A stretch of DNA of 64,000 bases, taken from Cordilura impudica. Taxonomy: Eukaryota > Arthropoda > Insecta > Diptera > Scathophagidae. The stretch is taken from the NCBI GenBank assembly GCA_963682025.1, contig OY821518.1:37594559-37658558 (forward strand), in the 5' to 3' direction. Under the pieces are notes generated by a model. The model did not search any database. It was not told where the DNA came from and saw nothing but the letters and a program-made list of their open reading frames with translations. Both the position numbers and the translations under genes were made by a program. Below are positions 24,118 through 33,835 of this stretch, in pieces; the stretch's first letter is position 1, and the number at the start of each line of letters is the position of its first letter.

Positions 24118-24610
24118 TAACTCATACTCTCTGTCAGTCTGTTGGTCTGCCATGGGGCAACACCATTCCATTGTCTTGTTCTGACTATAGATTATTTCTG
24201 GGGTAGTCACGCACAGTCACGCATAGTCACGCATAGTCACGCACAGTCACGAAGTGATTTAAAAACCATTTCCCCCTATCCAATCGATCTAAAACTTGGT
24301 CGATAGACTTGCTGTGAAAAAAGATTAACTTTGACATAGTCACGCACAGTCAATAGACTTGTTGTGACCAACGATTAATTTTAAAATGGTCACGCACAGT
24401 CACGGATCGATTTAAACCCCATTTCCCCTCATCCTATTAATCTGTAACTTCGTCAACTTGAAACTTCACAGACTTGCTGCCACCAAATATTAGTTTAAAG
24501 ATAGTCACGCATAGTCACGCCCAGTCACGGAGTGATATAAACCCCATTTTCCCTTAGCCCATCAATCAAAATCTTGGTCCATAGATTTGTTGTGATCAAA
24601 GATTAATTTA
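24118..24610. repeat. Composite repeat with AGTCACGCAY sub-units
   Basis: A 10-bp unit AGTCACGCAY occurs five times from about 24204 and in shorter runs at about 24337, 24387 and 24502. The runs are separated by related ~50-100-bp spacers (GATTTAAA...CCATTTCCC, then GATAGACTTGYTGTGA, then GATTAAYTTTAAAAT). The block is preceded at 24118-24140 by a sequence nearly identical to the one immediately before the TCTAA satellite (11981-12003). It is not CRISPR-like: repeats and spacers both share sequence and sizes vary. Confidence 0.75.
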
Positions 24611-25031
24611 AAATAATATAATAAAATAAATTCATATGCAGTAGGAAAGAAAGAGTTTTAATAAAAATTTTGTTTTTATGGGTTAGATTATTTAAAAAAA
24701 TACCTTTTCTTAGAAACATACATTTTTAAAAAAGTACTCTTTTAATCAAAATGTACCCTTACTTTCAGAAGTACCTTTTCTTAAAAAAGCACCTTTTTTA
24801 AAAAATTACCTTTTTAAGAAAAGTACCTTCTCTTTAAAAAAAATTTATTTTAAACTTTTCACCGTTTCTTATCTCTTCTTAAAAAAAAACCCTCTTACAG
24901 ACATGTGTTTCAAAAAAAGTATCTTTCAAAAAGAAAGTACCTTTACCTAAAATCAAGTGCCTTTTAATAAATATGAACCTTTTCGTAAAGGTTAACCTTT
25001 CTTTAAAAAAGTACCTGGTTCTTAAGAAAGG

Positions 25032-26323
25032 GTCCGCCAAATAACTTTTTTTTTTTGAAAATGCTATAAAAAAACGACTGAAAATTATCTCAAATTTCTT
25101 TTTTTATTTGAAAGTACAATCCTTCCGGTTAATAATGGAAAATACCTTCATTCAAATGGCTGCGTCGGCTGGCCATGCAGTAGCCTACACGATCGGTCCA
25201 ATTTTTAAGCACATTATCGATTGTGTGCAGCTGTATTTCACCAATGGCTTCACGAATATTGTCCTTTAAAGCGTCAATTGTCTCTGGCTTGTTGGCGTAA
25301 CACTTATCTTCGAGGGCACCCACAAATAATAGTCCAACGGTGTCAAATCGCAGCTCCGAGGTGGCCAAACGACATCAGCTCTGCGGCTGATAATGCGATC
25401 TTCAAAAACAGGGCGCAAAACATCCAGTGTAGCTTCGGCTGTGTGGCACGTAGCGCCGTCCTGTTGAAACCAAATGTTGCCAATATTTCCTCTTCAATTT
25501 TTGTGAACAAAAATTCATTCAACATGGCCCGATAACGATCGCCATTGACTGTAACGTCCACTCCTTGCTCATTTTCGAAGAAAAATGGCCCAATTATGCC
25601 TCTGGACCAAAATCCGAACCAAACAGTGACTCGTTTTGGGTGTATCGGCTTTTAAATGTATGCGTGCGGGTTTTCTGTGCCCCAAATGCGACAATTTTGC
25701 TTGTTTACATACCCGCCAAGATCAAAATTAGCTTCATCTGAAAAGATGATTTTTTTTGGCAAAATCGGCATCTTCTGTAAGTCGATCGCAGGCCCACTTA
25801 GCGAAGCGAAAACGCATTGGATGGTCAGTTGGCTGCAACTCCTGAACCAATTGGACTTCGTATGGCGTCATACCAAGGTCTTTATGCAAAATTCGTCTCA
25901 ATGATGCCTCCGAAATGTTCAGTTCTTGAGAACGACGGTGAATTGATGTTGATGGCGCTTCACGCACACTTTCTGCCACAGCAGCAATATTCTCGGGTGT
26001 ACGCACTGTTTTTGGCTTTTCACGCTTTGGTTTATCGATGAAGATGCCAGTTTCTTTCACTTTTTTCACAAGATAACGAACATACGGAGCTGACGGTGCT
26101 TCTCTTCTTCCAAAATCCGTACGCAATTTTCGCACACATTCTGCAACATTACCATGATTTTCAAAGTAATGTCGCAATATTTCCCAGCGTTGTTCAAGCA
26201 TATGCACAACCATATTCGTTCAGCGGAAGGATAAAACTAATTATCTGTCAAATCAAACATGAGCCAAGTGTTACCATTCACGAAATAAGCACTAGTTGAA
26301 AAAAAAAACGTTATATGGCGGAC
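25032..26323 (-). mobile_element. Tc1/mariner relative (DD41D type) with terminal repeats
   Basis: Terminal inverted repeats GTCCGCCAAATAAC (25032) and GTTATATGGCGGAC (ending 26323) match at 13 of 14 positions and continue into A/T runs. The ~1.29-kb length suits a single-gene Tc1/mariner element. A flanking TA duplication is not evident, possibly because the surrounding minisatellite has drifted. The transposase frame is on the minus strand. Confidence 0.8.
25129..26213 (-). pseudogene. Tc1/mariner DD41D-type transposase with three frameshifts
   Basis: From ATG at 26213 the frame runs 159 codons with an N-terminal helix-turn-helix region (MLEQRWEILRHYFENHGN, then RILHKDLGMTPY). It is broken after DADFAKK by one extra A, just before the first catalytic Asp (SDEANFDLGG, in another frame). 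A second shift (two extra bases) precedes FQQDGATCHT, near 25475, which holds the second catalytic Asp, and a third (one base lost) follows PLDYYLW near 25330, where the third Asp lies. All three Asp are still encoded. Counting from QDGA to PLD gives 41 intervening residues, hence DD41D. The last frame ends in SHLNEGIFHY at 25129. The gene is recently dead rather than ancient. Confidence 0.85.
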
Positions 26324-26694
26324 ACTTTATTAAATAAGTACCTACATTTTCTTAAAAAATTACATTATTTTAAAAAAGTACTTTATCTCGAAAAAGTAAA
26401 TTTTTCCATTTTCAAAAATATATCTTTTCTGAAAAAGTGCATTTTCTTAAAAAAGAGTTTTTTCTCGAATAAAAATTCAGATCATACATGGCACTAATTC
26501 ATTAGGTGTAGATTTAATTGAAATTAATTTCATGTCAATGCATATTATATTTTTGGGCCTTACCATTACTTGTATCAATGTCAATGATTTTAAATAAATT
26601 AAAATTAATTAATATTAATAATGCTAGAATTTAAGAATTTAATTAGTTTTCCAAACTCGATATCTTCTCTTCAATTGTAGTGAGTTCTTCAAGT

Positions 26695-26985
26695 ATAATT
26701 TAATTAATTAATTCAACTAATTTAATTAATTTGATTAATTTAATTGATTCAATTAATTTAATTAATTTAATTAATTTAATTAATTTAATTAATTTAATTA
26801 ATTTAATTAATTTAATTAATTTAATTAATTTAATTAATTTAATTAATTTAATTAATTTAATTAATTTAATTAATTTAATTAATTTAATTAATTTAATTAT
26901 TTTAATTACATAAAATAATTAATTTAATATAATTAATTTAATTTAATTTAAATTAATTTAATTAATTTAATTAATATAATTATAG
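26695..26985. repeat. 9-bp AATTTAATT microsatellite
   Basis: Near-perfect tandem AATTTAATT from about 26751 to 26899, degenerate on both sides. Because the period is a multiple of three, one strand reads as an Ile-Asn-Leu repeat (26731-26913); this is an artefact of the repeat. Confidence 0.95.
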
Positions 26986-28577
26986 TTGTAATTATTTGTC
27001 CCTTTTCGTTACTATGTAATAATAAAGACAAAATAATTACCATTGAATACTAATGATTTTTCTTTTGCATTACTATTATTGGATATAATGCTAATGAAAT
27101 TTCAATACCAATGAAAAATTTCCATACATGATACAGATAAACTATTTCAAAGAGTGTTAATTCCCTATCAATTGCCACTTTCTTTAAGGTCTGTAGAGAT
27201 AAAAAATGTTTAAGTTAGTTCTAAATATAAAAAATAACTTACTTCATAAACAAAAGAATTTCCTGAATAAACCCTAAAAGTATAATATGGCTTCAAAATA
27301 AAATGTTAACTTAACAGATCTGAACAGAGATAGACAAAACCATACTAATTTGTTTTCTAAGATTTCTTGAAAGCAAAACAAAGTTCTTTAAAGAACAAAC
27401 AACAATTTAATTGTTAAATTTGTTTTCACTCTTATTGTTAGGGCAATCCAAAACAAATATATGTATAGATATATATATTGATATACATATGTATGCATAT
27501 ATATATATATAATATATATATAAGTTGACAAATAAAAAAACAAAAAAACATATAAACAAATACGCATTTTTTGGGCAAACCAAAAATAAGAAACCAATAT
27601 AGAACAACAAAAGCTCATTAAAACGCGACAAACGTAACATTTAATCTTCCAGAACGGTGAATACGTGATATGATTCTGTAAAAAGCACAAAATTCCCAGG
27701 TTGGTTGTTACGAATGGCTAAAATATAAATACATACCATTTCGTATAGGCTAGCACTTTACCTTTAGCAAAAACCATGTACTTCAAACCATTGCTCTCAC
27801 CACCGCCATGATTAACAATATAAAGTAAAAGTTAAAATTATATTGGTTTTCTTTGCTTTTTTGGTTAAAGGTAAGCAATACAAAGAATTCTCGTTCCCAA
27901 AATACTAAAAATACTAAAAAAGTTTTCACAAAAAATGTGTGATTATAAAATTTATTACAAGGACTATGTAGAAAGTTGTTAAAATATAAAAATTCCAATC
28001 AACCCACACGTTTCTGACCCAACAACCTTAATTTTTAATCAATAAATTTTGATAATGTTAATATTGTATGTGAAAATATATGAGTATTTTAGCAACAATG
28101 AACCAAAATAATGAAAAAGAAAAAAACCATTACATTTTATTGACTTTAGATTGTAATATAATGGATTTGTATAATTTTGCTATGTTAAATATTTACAATG
28201 CGAAAATTCATAACAATTTATTATCTAAATCATACAATAAAGTTAACAAGTCATGTTTTATAGCAACATATGTATTTGAGTTAGTAGTTGCCATATTATT
28301 ATAAATTATAATATTTTAGTTGAAAAACACTTGACATAAAGTAAAAGAATTGATTACTAACATTAAAATCAATAAACTTTTAGGACGAGTAAGCTTTTGG
28401 CGAGCCAAACATAATTGAATTCTTTGGATTTATTTAGAGCAGCCACTTTATTTATGCTTTATCGTTTATGGACGGACCACAAAACTTAAAAGTGACTTAT
28501 ATAAAATTAATAATATCAATCATTAAACAATGAATTGATCTCTAAGCAAAAAATCAGTTCTTAGTTATTCGTACGTT
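26986..28577. other. Unrecognised AT-rich stretch
   Basis: No element recognised. Contains a TA-rich run at about 27465-27525 and some short frames (27388-27690 minus, 27783-27998 minus, 28080-28304 plus) of very biased composition that I do not call genes. Confidence 0.3.
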
Positions 28578-28662
28578 TTATATATATATTATGTCCTGTG
28601 GTTCATATAAGGAACAAAGGGCCACAACGAACTCCTTCCATTCGGTCCTATTTGATGCTAGG
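28578..28662 (-). pseudogene. C-terminal end of RTE-like LINE, separated by insertion
   Basis: The minus strand encodes RTEWKEFVVALCSLYEPQD followed by a stop near 28578. It continues, in frame, the RTE-like reverse transcriptase frame that breaks off at 34514. The two parts are separated by a hAT element whose 8-bp target duplication ATGCTAGG lies at 28655-28662 and 34514-34521. This piece is therefore the displaced C-terminus. Confidence 0.75.
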
Positions 28663-29149
28663 CAGAGCTGTGAAAAACTGCAATCAATTGGCATTGAAAT
28701 CAAAGTGATTTCAACCAAACTGATTTCATTCTTTGATTTCAAAATGATTTCAGATTTCAAAATGAAATCTTGTCAAAATTGCAATATTTTGTGATTGCAA
28801 TCATTTTGAAATCATTTTTTGGAAATCATTGATTGCAATTAAATTAATTGCAATTAAATCAATCAATTCGATTGCAATCAAATTTTTGTTGGAATCATGC
28901 GATTTCAATGAATTGCCCTGAAATCACAACTAAAGTGAAAGTTCTACGAAATAATGTACACTTGGAATCTAGAATCTAGCGGTTTCCACTAGAATATGGT
29001 GGAAACCTAAAATTTTTGGTGGAAACCACCAGATTTTAGTGAAAACCACTAAGTTTTAGTATAAAACAACTGATTCTAGTAAAAACCTCAACTTATATTT
29101 AACTCATTACTTTGAGCATTTTTTACATTAGTTAACTATCTATTGGCTT

Positions 29150-29385
29150 TTAATAGAATAACTTTTCAAAGTTACCATCTGAAAGCTATCCACGACGCGG
29201 ATTATTTAGCAAAGTTGCAAAAGAAAATAACCTTTCTACTGCAGCTGATGACGGTAAAGGTGCGTTGAATTTCATAAATGTGGATTTCAGAATCGGATAA
29301 CGATCAAGCATTTCAAACGATGTGTCCGTATCTGCTAGATAGGATCAAACTTTGCGTGACGTCATACGATTAGGACGTCAAAAAA
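29150..29385 (-). pseudogene. hAT transposase C-terminal dimerisation domain relic
   Basis: On the minus strand from about 29355 the frame reads YLADTDTSFEMLDRYPILK, then FMKFNAPLPSSAAVERLFSF, then a TAG stop, then in the same frame LSDGNFEKLFY before a final stop. The PLPSS..VERLFS and LSD.NFEKL motifs are characteristic of the hAT C-terminal (hATC) domain. An in-frame TGA also lies just upstream. The N-terminal zinc finger and catalytic core are absent, presumably deleted. The relic lies inside CAGAGCTG ends with an 8-bp duplication, which supports the assignment independently. Confidence 0.85.
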
Positions 29386-30001
29386 AACAAGTAAGAAAAT
29401 TATAGTCGGTCTGGACCGACTATACGATACCCTATACCATGCGTTTAGAGACCCTATCTCTTAGGCCAAACTAACTGGACATAGAAAGTAAGATAAACCA
29501 AATTTGAGTGGGATTTTTATTAATTTTTTTGGCTGCAGATATGAAAAAGTTCATATCGGATGCTATACCTATATGGGGACTAGGCCCAAAAATGGACCGA
29601 TCCTGACTATGTTTGGTAAAGTCTCTTGTATTTCGCAAAAATATATACAAACAAAATTTGAGAAGAATCAGTGCAATATTTTTGTTTTTTGATAAATTTA
29701 AGTGAAGATCGGGAAGCAGCTCTATATGGGGCCTATGACTAAGAGTTGTCCAATAGGGATCATTTTTGGATTACTGATTAATGGATGTAATATATACATA
29801 CAAACCCAATTTGACTAAGATTTCTATGATAATTTGGATCTTATGGCAATATATGTTGATTTCATAAGGGTCATTTGTATGGGGCCTAGCTCTGAACATG
29901 GACCGATTCTCACCGATTTCAATAGCGTTCATCCCATGGCCGATAGAAGATCAAATACCAAATTTCGTCGAAATATATTCATATTTGCGACCTGCAGTTT
30001 G

Positions 30002-30852
30002 AAACGCCACTGCATTTCGTACAAATACTTGATAGTCGTTTAGAAAAACTTAGTGAGAAACTTAAGTTACAAATTTGTGAGAGTGAGAGCCGTGTACTTG
30101 AAAAAATTAATAATCTTGAACGCAGTATGTGTGAGATGAAAAAAGATATGATAGATGTAACAGAAAGAGTGTCTAAACTCGAAACAGTGGCGGATGATTT
30201 AATAGCACTTAAAAATGAAGTGAATGAATTAAAAATGCAAAATCTAAGGCAAGAAAATTCGTTAGTCGCGTGTGATATTCGTATTAATGGGATTCCTCGC
30301 TTAGCTAATGAAAACTTATGGAACATTTTTGATGGTATTTGCAATGAACTAAATATATCAACACCCTCAGTTAAAAATATTTATCGCTTGCAAAATAAAA
30401 ATAATAAAGACAAAAACAACTCGCCAGATGCAGTCATAATGGTTAAACTTCTGTCACCATATGATAAAAATTTTATGTTAAAATCGCTTGCTGGTTATAG
30501 AAAATCTAAAGAAAGACACCTTATGTTGAAAAATATAGGGTTTACTTCTAATGATCCTAAGGTGGTACCCAATAGCCGTGTTTTCATAAATGAACACCTA
30601 ACATCTCATAACTACAAAATTTTTCAAAATGCACTCGACCTACGAAAAGATGGGCATTTAAAATCAGTTTTTACAATGCGTGGTATAGTGTATGTTAAAC
30701 AATCAATCACAGATAAACCAATTCGAATAGACAGTTTGCAGCAATTAGATGAGTTTTTTCTCCCTACACATTGTGAGACGGAACTTCAAGATAGCGGAGC
30801 TTCTACAAATTCCATTGCTGGTCACTCCTTTCATAATTATTCACGGATGTAA
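30002..30852 (+). CDS. LINE ORF1 protein, N-terminally truncated
   Basis: The reading frame is open from the insertion junction at 30002 and has no start there; the first internal ATG is at 30127, giving 241 codons. The first ~90 residues form a heptad-rich coiled coil (ILDSRLEKLSEKL, VSKLETVADDLIALKNEVNE). A basic domain follows, with DIRINGIP and ending DSLQQLDEFF, resembling the FP-like nucleic-acid-binding ORF1 region of insect LINEs (recognised only by general appearance). ORF1 proteins of LINEs bind the element's RNA and form multimers. The missing N-terminus, where a zinc finger would be expected, reflects 5' truncation at integration. ORF2 begins about 220 bp downstream. Confidence 0.7.
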
Positions 30853-31073
30853 TAAATTTTCACATAAAGAACAACCCTTTAAAATGTTTCTTGCAATTAA
30901 ATTAAATTTAAAATTTACTATACTCTTTAGAAAAATGTTTCTTATAATTTTTATAATAATTAATACTACTTATCGAATTATCGTTATTGTTGTTACCTAT
31001 TTAAATTTTTCTATACACTTTTTCAATTATAGCTGTCATTGCGTTGTTAGAATTTTCTTTATATTTTATCAAC

Positions 31074-33542
31074 ATGAACAATTTACGTAGATCTCGTGGT
31101 AGTTCCAGTGAAAGCACTTTAAACATGGTACGGATACTGGCTAAGCAGAGGAAAGGTATTAATGTGTGTCATATAAATGCTCAGAGCCTAAATAACAAAA
31201 TTGATGAATTCAGATTGACATTTGAAAACTCATCTGTGGATGTTATTTGTGTGTCAGAGACTTGGTTCGTAAAAGATACGCCTGACAGTCTGTGTAATTT
31301 AAATGGTTATGTTGTATTCAGAGCTGATCGTAAAACACATGCTGGTGGTGTTGCAATATATATTAGGGAAGGTATTAAATGTAATTTTAAATGCAGATCT
31401 AATGAAGGTGAGGTAATTGATGAAATCGAATATTTGTTTGTAGAGGTTATTTCTGAAAACAACAAAATGCTTATAGGATGTATATACAGGCCACACCGTG
31501 ATACTGTGATCACTTCTTTTATGGAAGTATTAGAGAGGTTGACGATCACCTACATGGATTTGTTAATTGCAGGTGATTTTAATTGTAATCTTCTGTGTGA
31601 CACTTATGTCTCAGAAAACATGGAAACCATTGGTCTCACTTCATTAAACTACACGATGCCTACACACTATACATCAACAGCAAGTACTTTACTTGACCTT
31701 TTTTTTGTTAACGATTTAACCAAAGTATTGTTGTACGACCAACTATCGGCCTCATGTTTCTCGAAACACGACTTAATTTTCACGACATATGACTTTATTT
31801 TAAATAATGAAACACTATCAGTTACATATCGTGACTTTAATAATATCAATTACAATGTTTTGGCAGAACATATTTCTTTAGTAAATTGGGCGTCCATTTA
31901 TCATATGACTTCTGTTGACCATCAGTTGTCCTTCTTGGAGAATAATATCTCATACTTATTTGATCTTACTGTACCTAAGATAACGAAGAACATTAGGACC
32001 TATACAAGATCGTGGTTTACAGCACATATTAAACAACTGATTGGTCAAAGAGATAATGCGTTTTCACGTTGGAAAAAATTTAAGTTACCTCAACTTAAAG
32101 AAGAATATCGAAATCTTAGAAGAGAAGTTACTCGTGAAATTCGTAGATCAAAGTCTGAATATTATGGCCACCGTTTTGAAAATGCAATTAACACCAAACG
32201 GAAATGGAAAACTATTCGGGAAATTGGAATTGGCCGAACTAGTAATAGGAAAACTTGCGAACTCACTCCTGATGAACTTAATTCAGCTTTTACTAATTTA
32301 CCCACTGTTCAATGTCAACCTCCTGCACACAATACAATCAATAACCTAGTGATTTCTGACAATGATAGTCCATTTGATTTTCAATGTGTTAGCAATGATG
32401 AGGCCCTTACCTGTCTTTTAGCCATAAAATCAAATGCAATTGGATATGATAACATGCACCCTAAATTTATCAAAATTATCCTTCCTATCCTCTTACCATA
32501 CATAACTTACATGTATAATACGATCCTTACCACCAGCGTGTTTCCAACACAATGGAAGCATGCAAAGGTTATTCCTGTGCCTAAGACAAACTCTGAGTTT
32601 AGGCCTATATCAATACTACCATTCTTTTCTAAAGGTGTTCCGCAAGGCTCAATTCTAGGCCCTCTTTTATTTTCAATGTACGCCAATGACTTGCCAGATC
32701 ATGTAAAGTATTGTAAAGTACACATGTACGCCGATGACGTCCAACTATATCTTTGCAGTCCACTAATATCTTCCAGAGAAAACGTAGCAAAACTTAATGA
32801 TGATTTAAATAATATTTATAACTGGGAAACTGCTAATGGACTTTGTCTGAATCCCCTCAAGTCCAAATGTCTCATCATGCACAAGAAAACTCTACGTCAT
32901 AATCTAGATTTTGATATTGTTCTCAACAATCAGAGAATTGAAATTGTGTCCTCATCAAAAAATCTGGGTATTGTTTTTAATGACACACTTAGTTGGAACA
33001 ATCATGTAAACGTTGTGGTAGGGAGAACGTATGGTATGCTTCGGACGCTTTGGGCGACTCAACCTTGCACTCCATTAAATATAAGAGTAATACTTGCAAA
33101 ATCTTACCTAATGCCGGTTTTATTATACGGGTGTGAAATTTTTGCTTTATGTGACTCAACTAGTAAGAGAAAACTAAATGTGGCCTTCAATAGTATTATA
33201 AGGTATGTTTATGGATTAAACAGACTTGATCGTATTTCCTCGTTTTCAACAAGACTATATGGTATGTCGTTTGATAATATTTTAAAAATAAAGGTGCTAG
33301 TCTTATTACACAAAATTATATATCAGAAGGAACCATCATACCTTTTCAACCGCTTAACCTTTGCAAGATCCAATAGAGGGAGAAAGCTTGTACCGATAAG
33401 ATATCGTAGTAAAATTTCTGAATGGCAGTTCTATTTTATTGCCGTTTATCTCTGGAACTTACTACCAAATCAAACACAGAAAATCAACAACGCAATACAG
33501 TTCAAAAACAAAATAACTGCTAGTTTTTCAATGCAAATTTAA
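31074..33542 (+). CDS. LINE ORF2: endonuclease and reverse transcriptase lacking motif A
   Basis: An open frame with no stops. I prefer ATG 31074 (context AACATGA) to the in-frame ATG at 31044, because it directly precedes a basic N-terminus. Endonuclease motifs in order: VCHINAQSLNNK, SETWF, GCIYRPH, AGDFNCN, STASTLLDLFF and FSKHDLI. Reverse transcriptase: NAIGYDNMHPKFIK, WKHAKVIPVPK, FRPISILPF, then directly SKGVPQGSILGPLLF and MYADDVQLY, then a C-terminal domain with FNSIIRYVYGL and LWNLLPN. The segment normally between RPISILP and KGVPQGS, roughly 110 residues holding the first catalytic Asp (SKAFD-type motif A), is missing without disturbing the frame. The protein should lack polymerase activity although the endonuclease looks intact. 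Confidence 0.85.
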   Translation: MNNLRRSRGSSSESTLNMVRILAKQRKGINVCHINAQSLNNKIDEFRLTFENSSVDVICVSETWFVKDTPDSLCNLNGYVVFRADRKTHAGGVAIYIREGIKCNFKCRSNEGEVIDEIEYLFVEVISENNKMLIGCIYRPHRDTVITSFMEVLERLTITYMDLLIAGDFNCNLLCDTYVSENMETIGLTSLNYTMPTHYTSTASTLLDLFFVNDLTKVLLYDQLSASCFSKHDLIFTTYDFILNNETLSVTYRDFNNINYNVLAEHISLVNWASIYHMTSVDHQLSFLENNISYLFDLTVPKITKNIRTYTRSWFTAHIKQLIGQRDNAFSRWKKFKLPQLKEEYRNLRREVTREIRRSKSEYYGHRFENAINTKRKWKTIREIGIGRTSNRKTCELTPDELNSAFTNLPTVQCQPPAHNTINNLVISDNDSPFDFQCVSNDEALTCLLAIKSNAIGYDNMHPKFIKIILPILLPYITYMYNTILTTSVFPTQWKHAKVIPVPKTNSEFRPISILPFFSKGVPQGSILGPLLFSMYANDLPDHVKYCKVHMYADDVQLYLCSPLISSRENVAKLNDDLNNIYNWETANGLCLNPLKSKCLIMHKKTLRHNLDFDIVLNNQRIEIVSSSKNLGIVFNDTLSWNNHVNVVVGRTYGMLRTLWATQPCTPLNIRVILAKSYLMPVLLYGCEIFALCDSTSKRKLNVAFNSIIRYVYGLNRLDRISSFSTRLYGMSFDNILKIKVLVLLHKIIYQKEPSYLFNRLTFARSNRGRKLVPIRYRSKISEWQFYFIAVYLWNLLPNQTQKINNAIQFKNKITASFSMQI

Positions 33543-33766
33543 ATTGTTTGTCACTTATTGTTTTTAATATACCTACGTTATTTCAACCATTTTTCTCTTT
33601 TTTTTTTCTTAATCAAAATTTTTACCATTTGATTCTTTTATGTTAAATTATGTCAAACTCATTCATTTATTTAGTTCTTTATTTTATTTATTTTTTTATT
33701 TACTTTATATAATTATACAATTTATTTAAATATTTTTGTATACCGTAACTTGTTTTTCTTTAAAAA

Positions 33767-33835
33767 TTCCCATACTATAATATAAAAGATGTAAATCTTG
33801 TTGTATGGGAAGAACAAATAAAAATAAAAATAAAC
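33767..33835 (+). other. LINE 3' stem-loop and AATAAA-repeat tail
   Basis: A 9-bp perfect inverted repeat (33767-33775 with 33803-33811) is followed directly by short A-rich repeats (AAATAAAAATAAAAATAAA). A 3' stem-loop plus short tandem tail is a known recognition arrangement for several LINE lineages, where the element's own reverse transcriptase binds the RNA end. Confidence 0.6.

Larger units (their letters stand above)
23160..26485 (-). repeat. ~17-bp minisatellite array 1 with insertions
   Basis: Degenerate tandem units of the type CTTAAAAAAGTACCTTTT (reverse complement of the arrays at 46-54 kb). Array blocks are about 23160-23510, 23880-24118, 24690-25030 and 26324-26485. Between them sit a Helitron A (23511-23876), a composite AGTCACGCAY repeat (24118-24610) and a mariner relative (25032-26323). 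Units vary in the length of the A and T runs, giving periods of 15-18 bp. No coding function. Confidence 0.8.

Noticed and set aside
24204..24610. AGTCACGCA repeats with spacers as a CRISPR-like array
   Set aside because: The repeats are only 10 bp, irregular in number, and the spacers are related to each other; the context is eukaryotic.
26731..26913. Ile-Asn-Leu repeat protein
   Set aside because: It is a translation of the 9-bp AATTTAATT microsatellite.
28663..28925. ATTGCAAT-rich segment as a simple microsatellite
   Set aside because: The motif is irregular, occurs in both orientations, and is mirrored at the other hAT end (34270-34505), which fits sub-terminal transposase sites better.
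31044..31073. Upstream ATG as the ORF2 start
   Set aside because: The in-frame ATG at 31074 has a better context, and the extra ten residues (MLEFSLYFIN) look like translated AT-rich leader. The choice is not certain.
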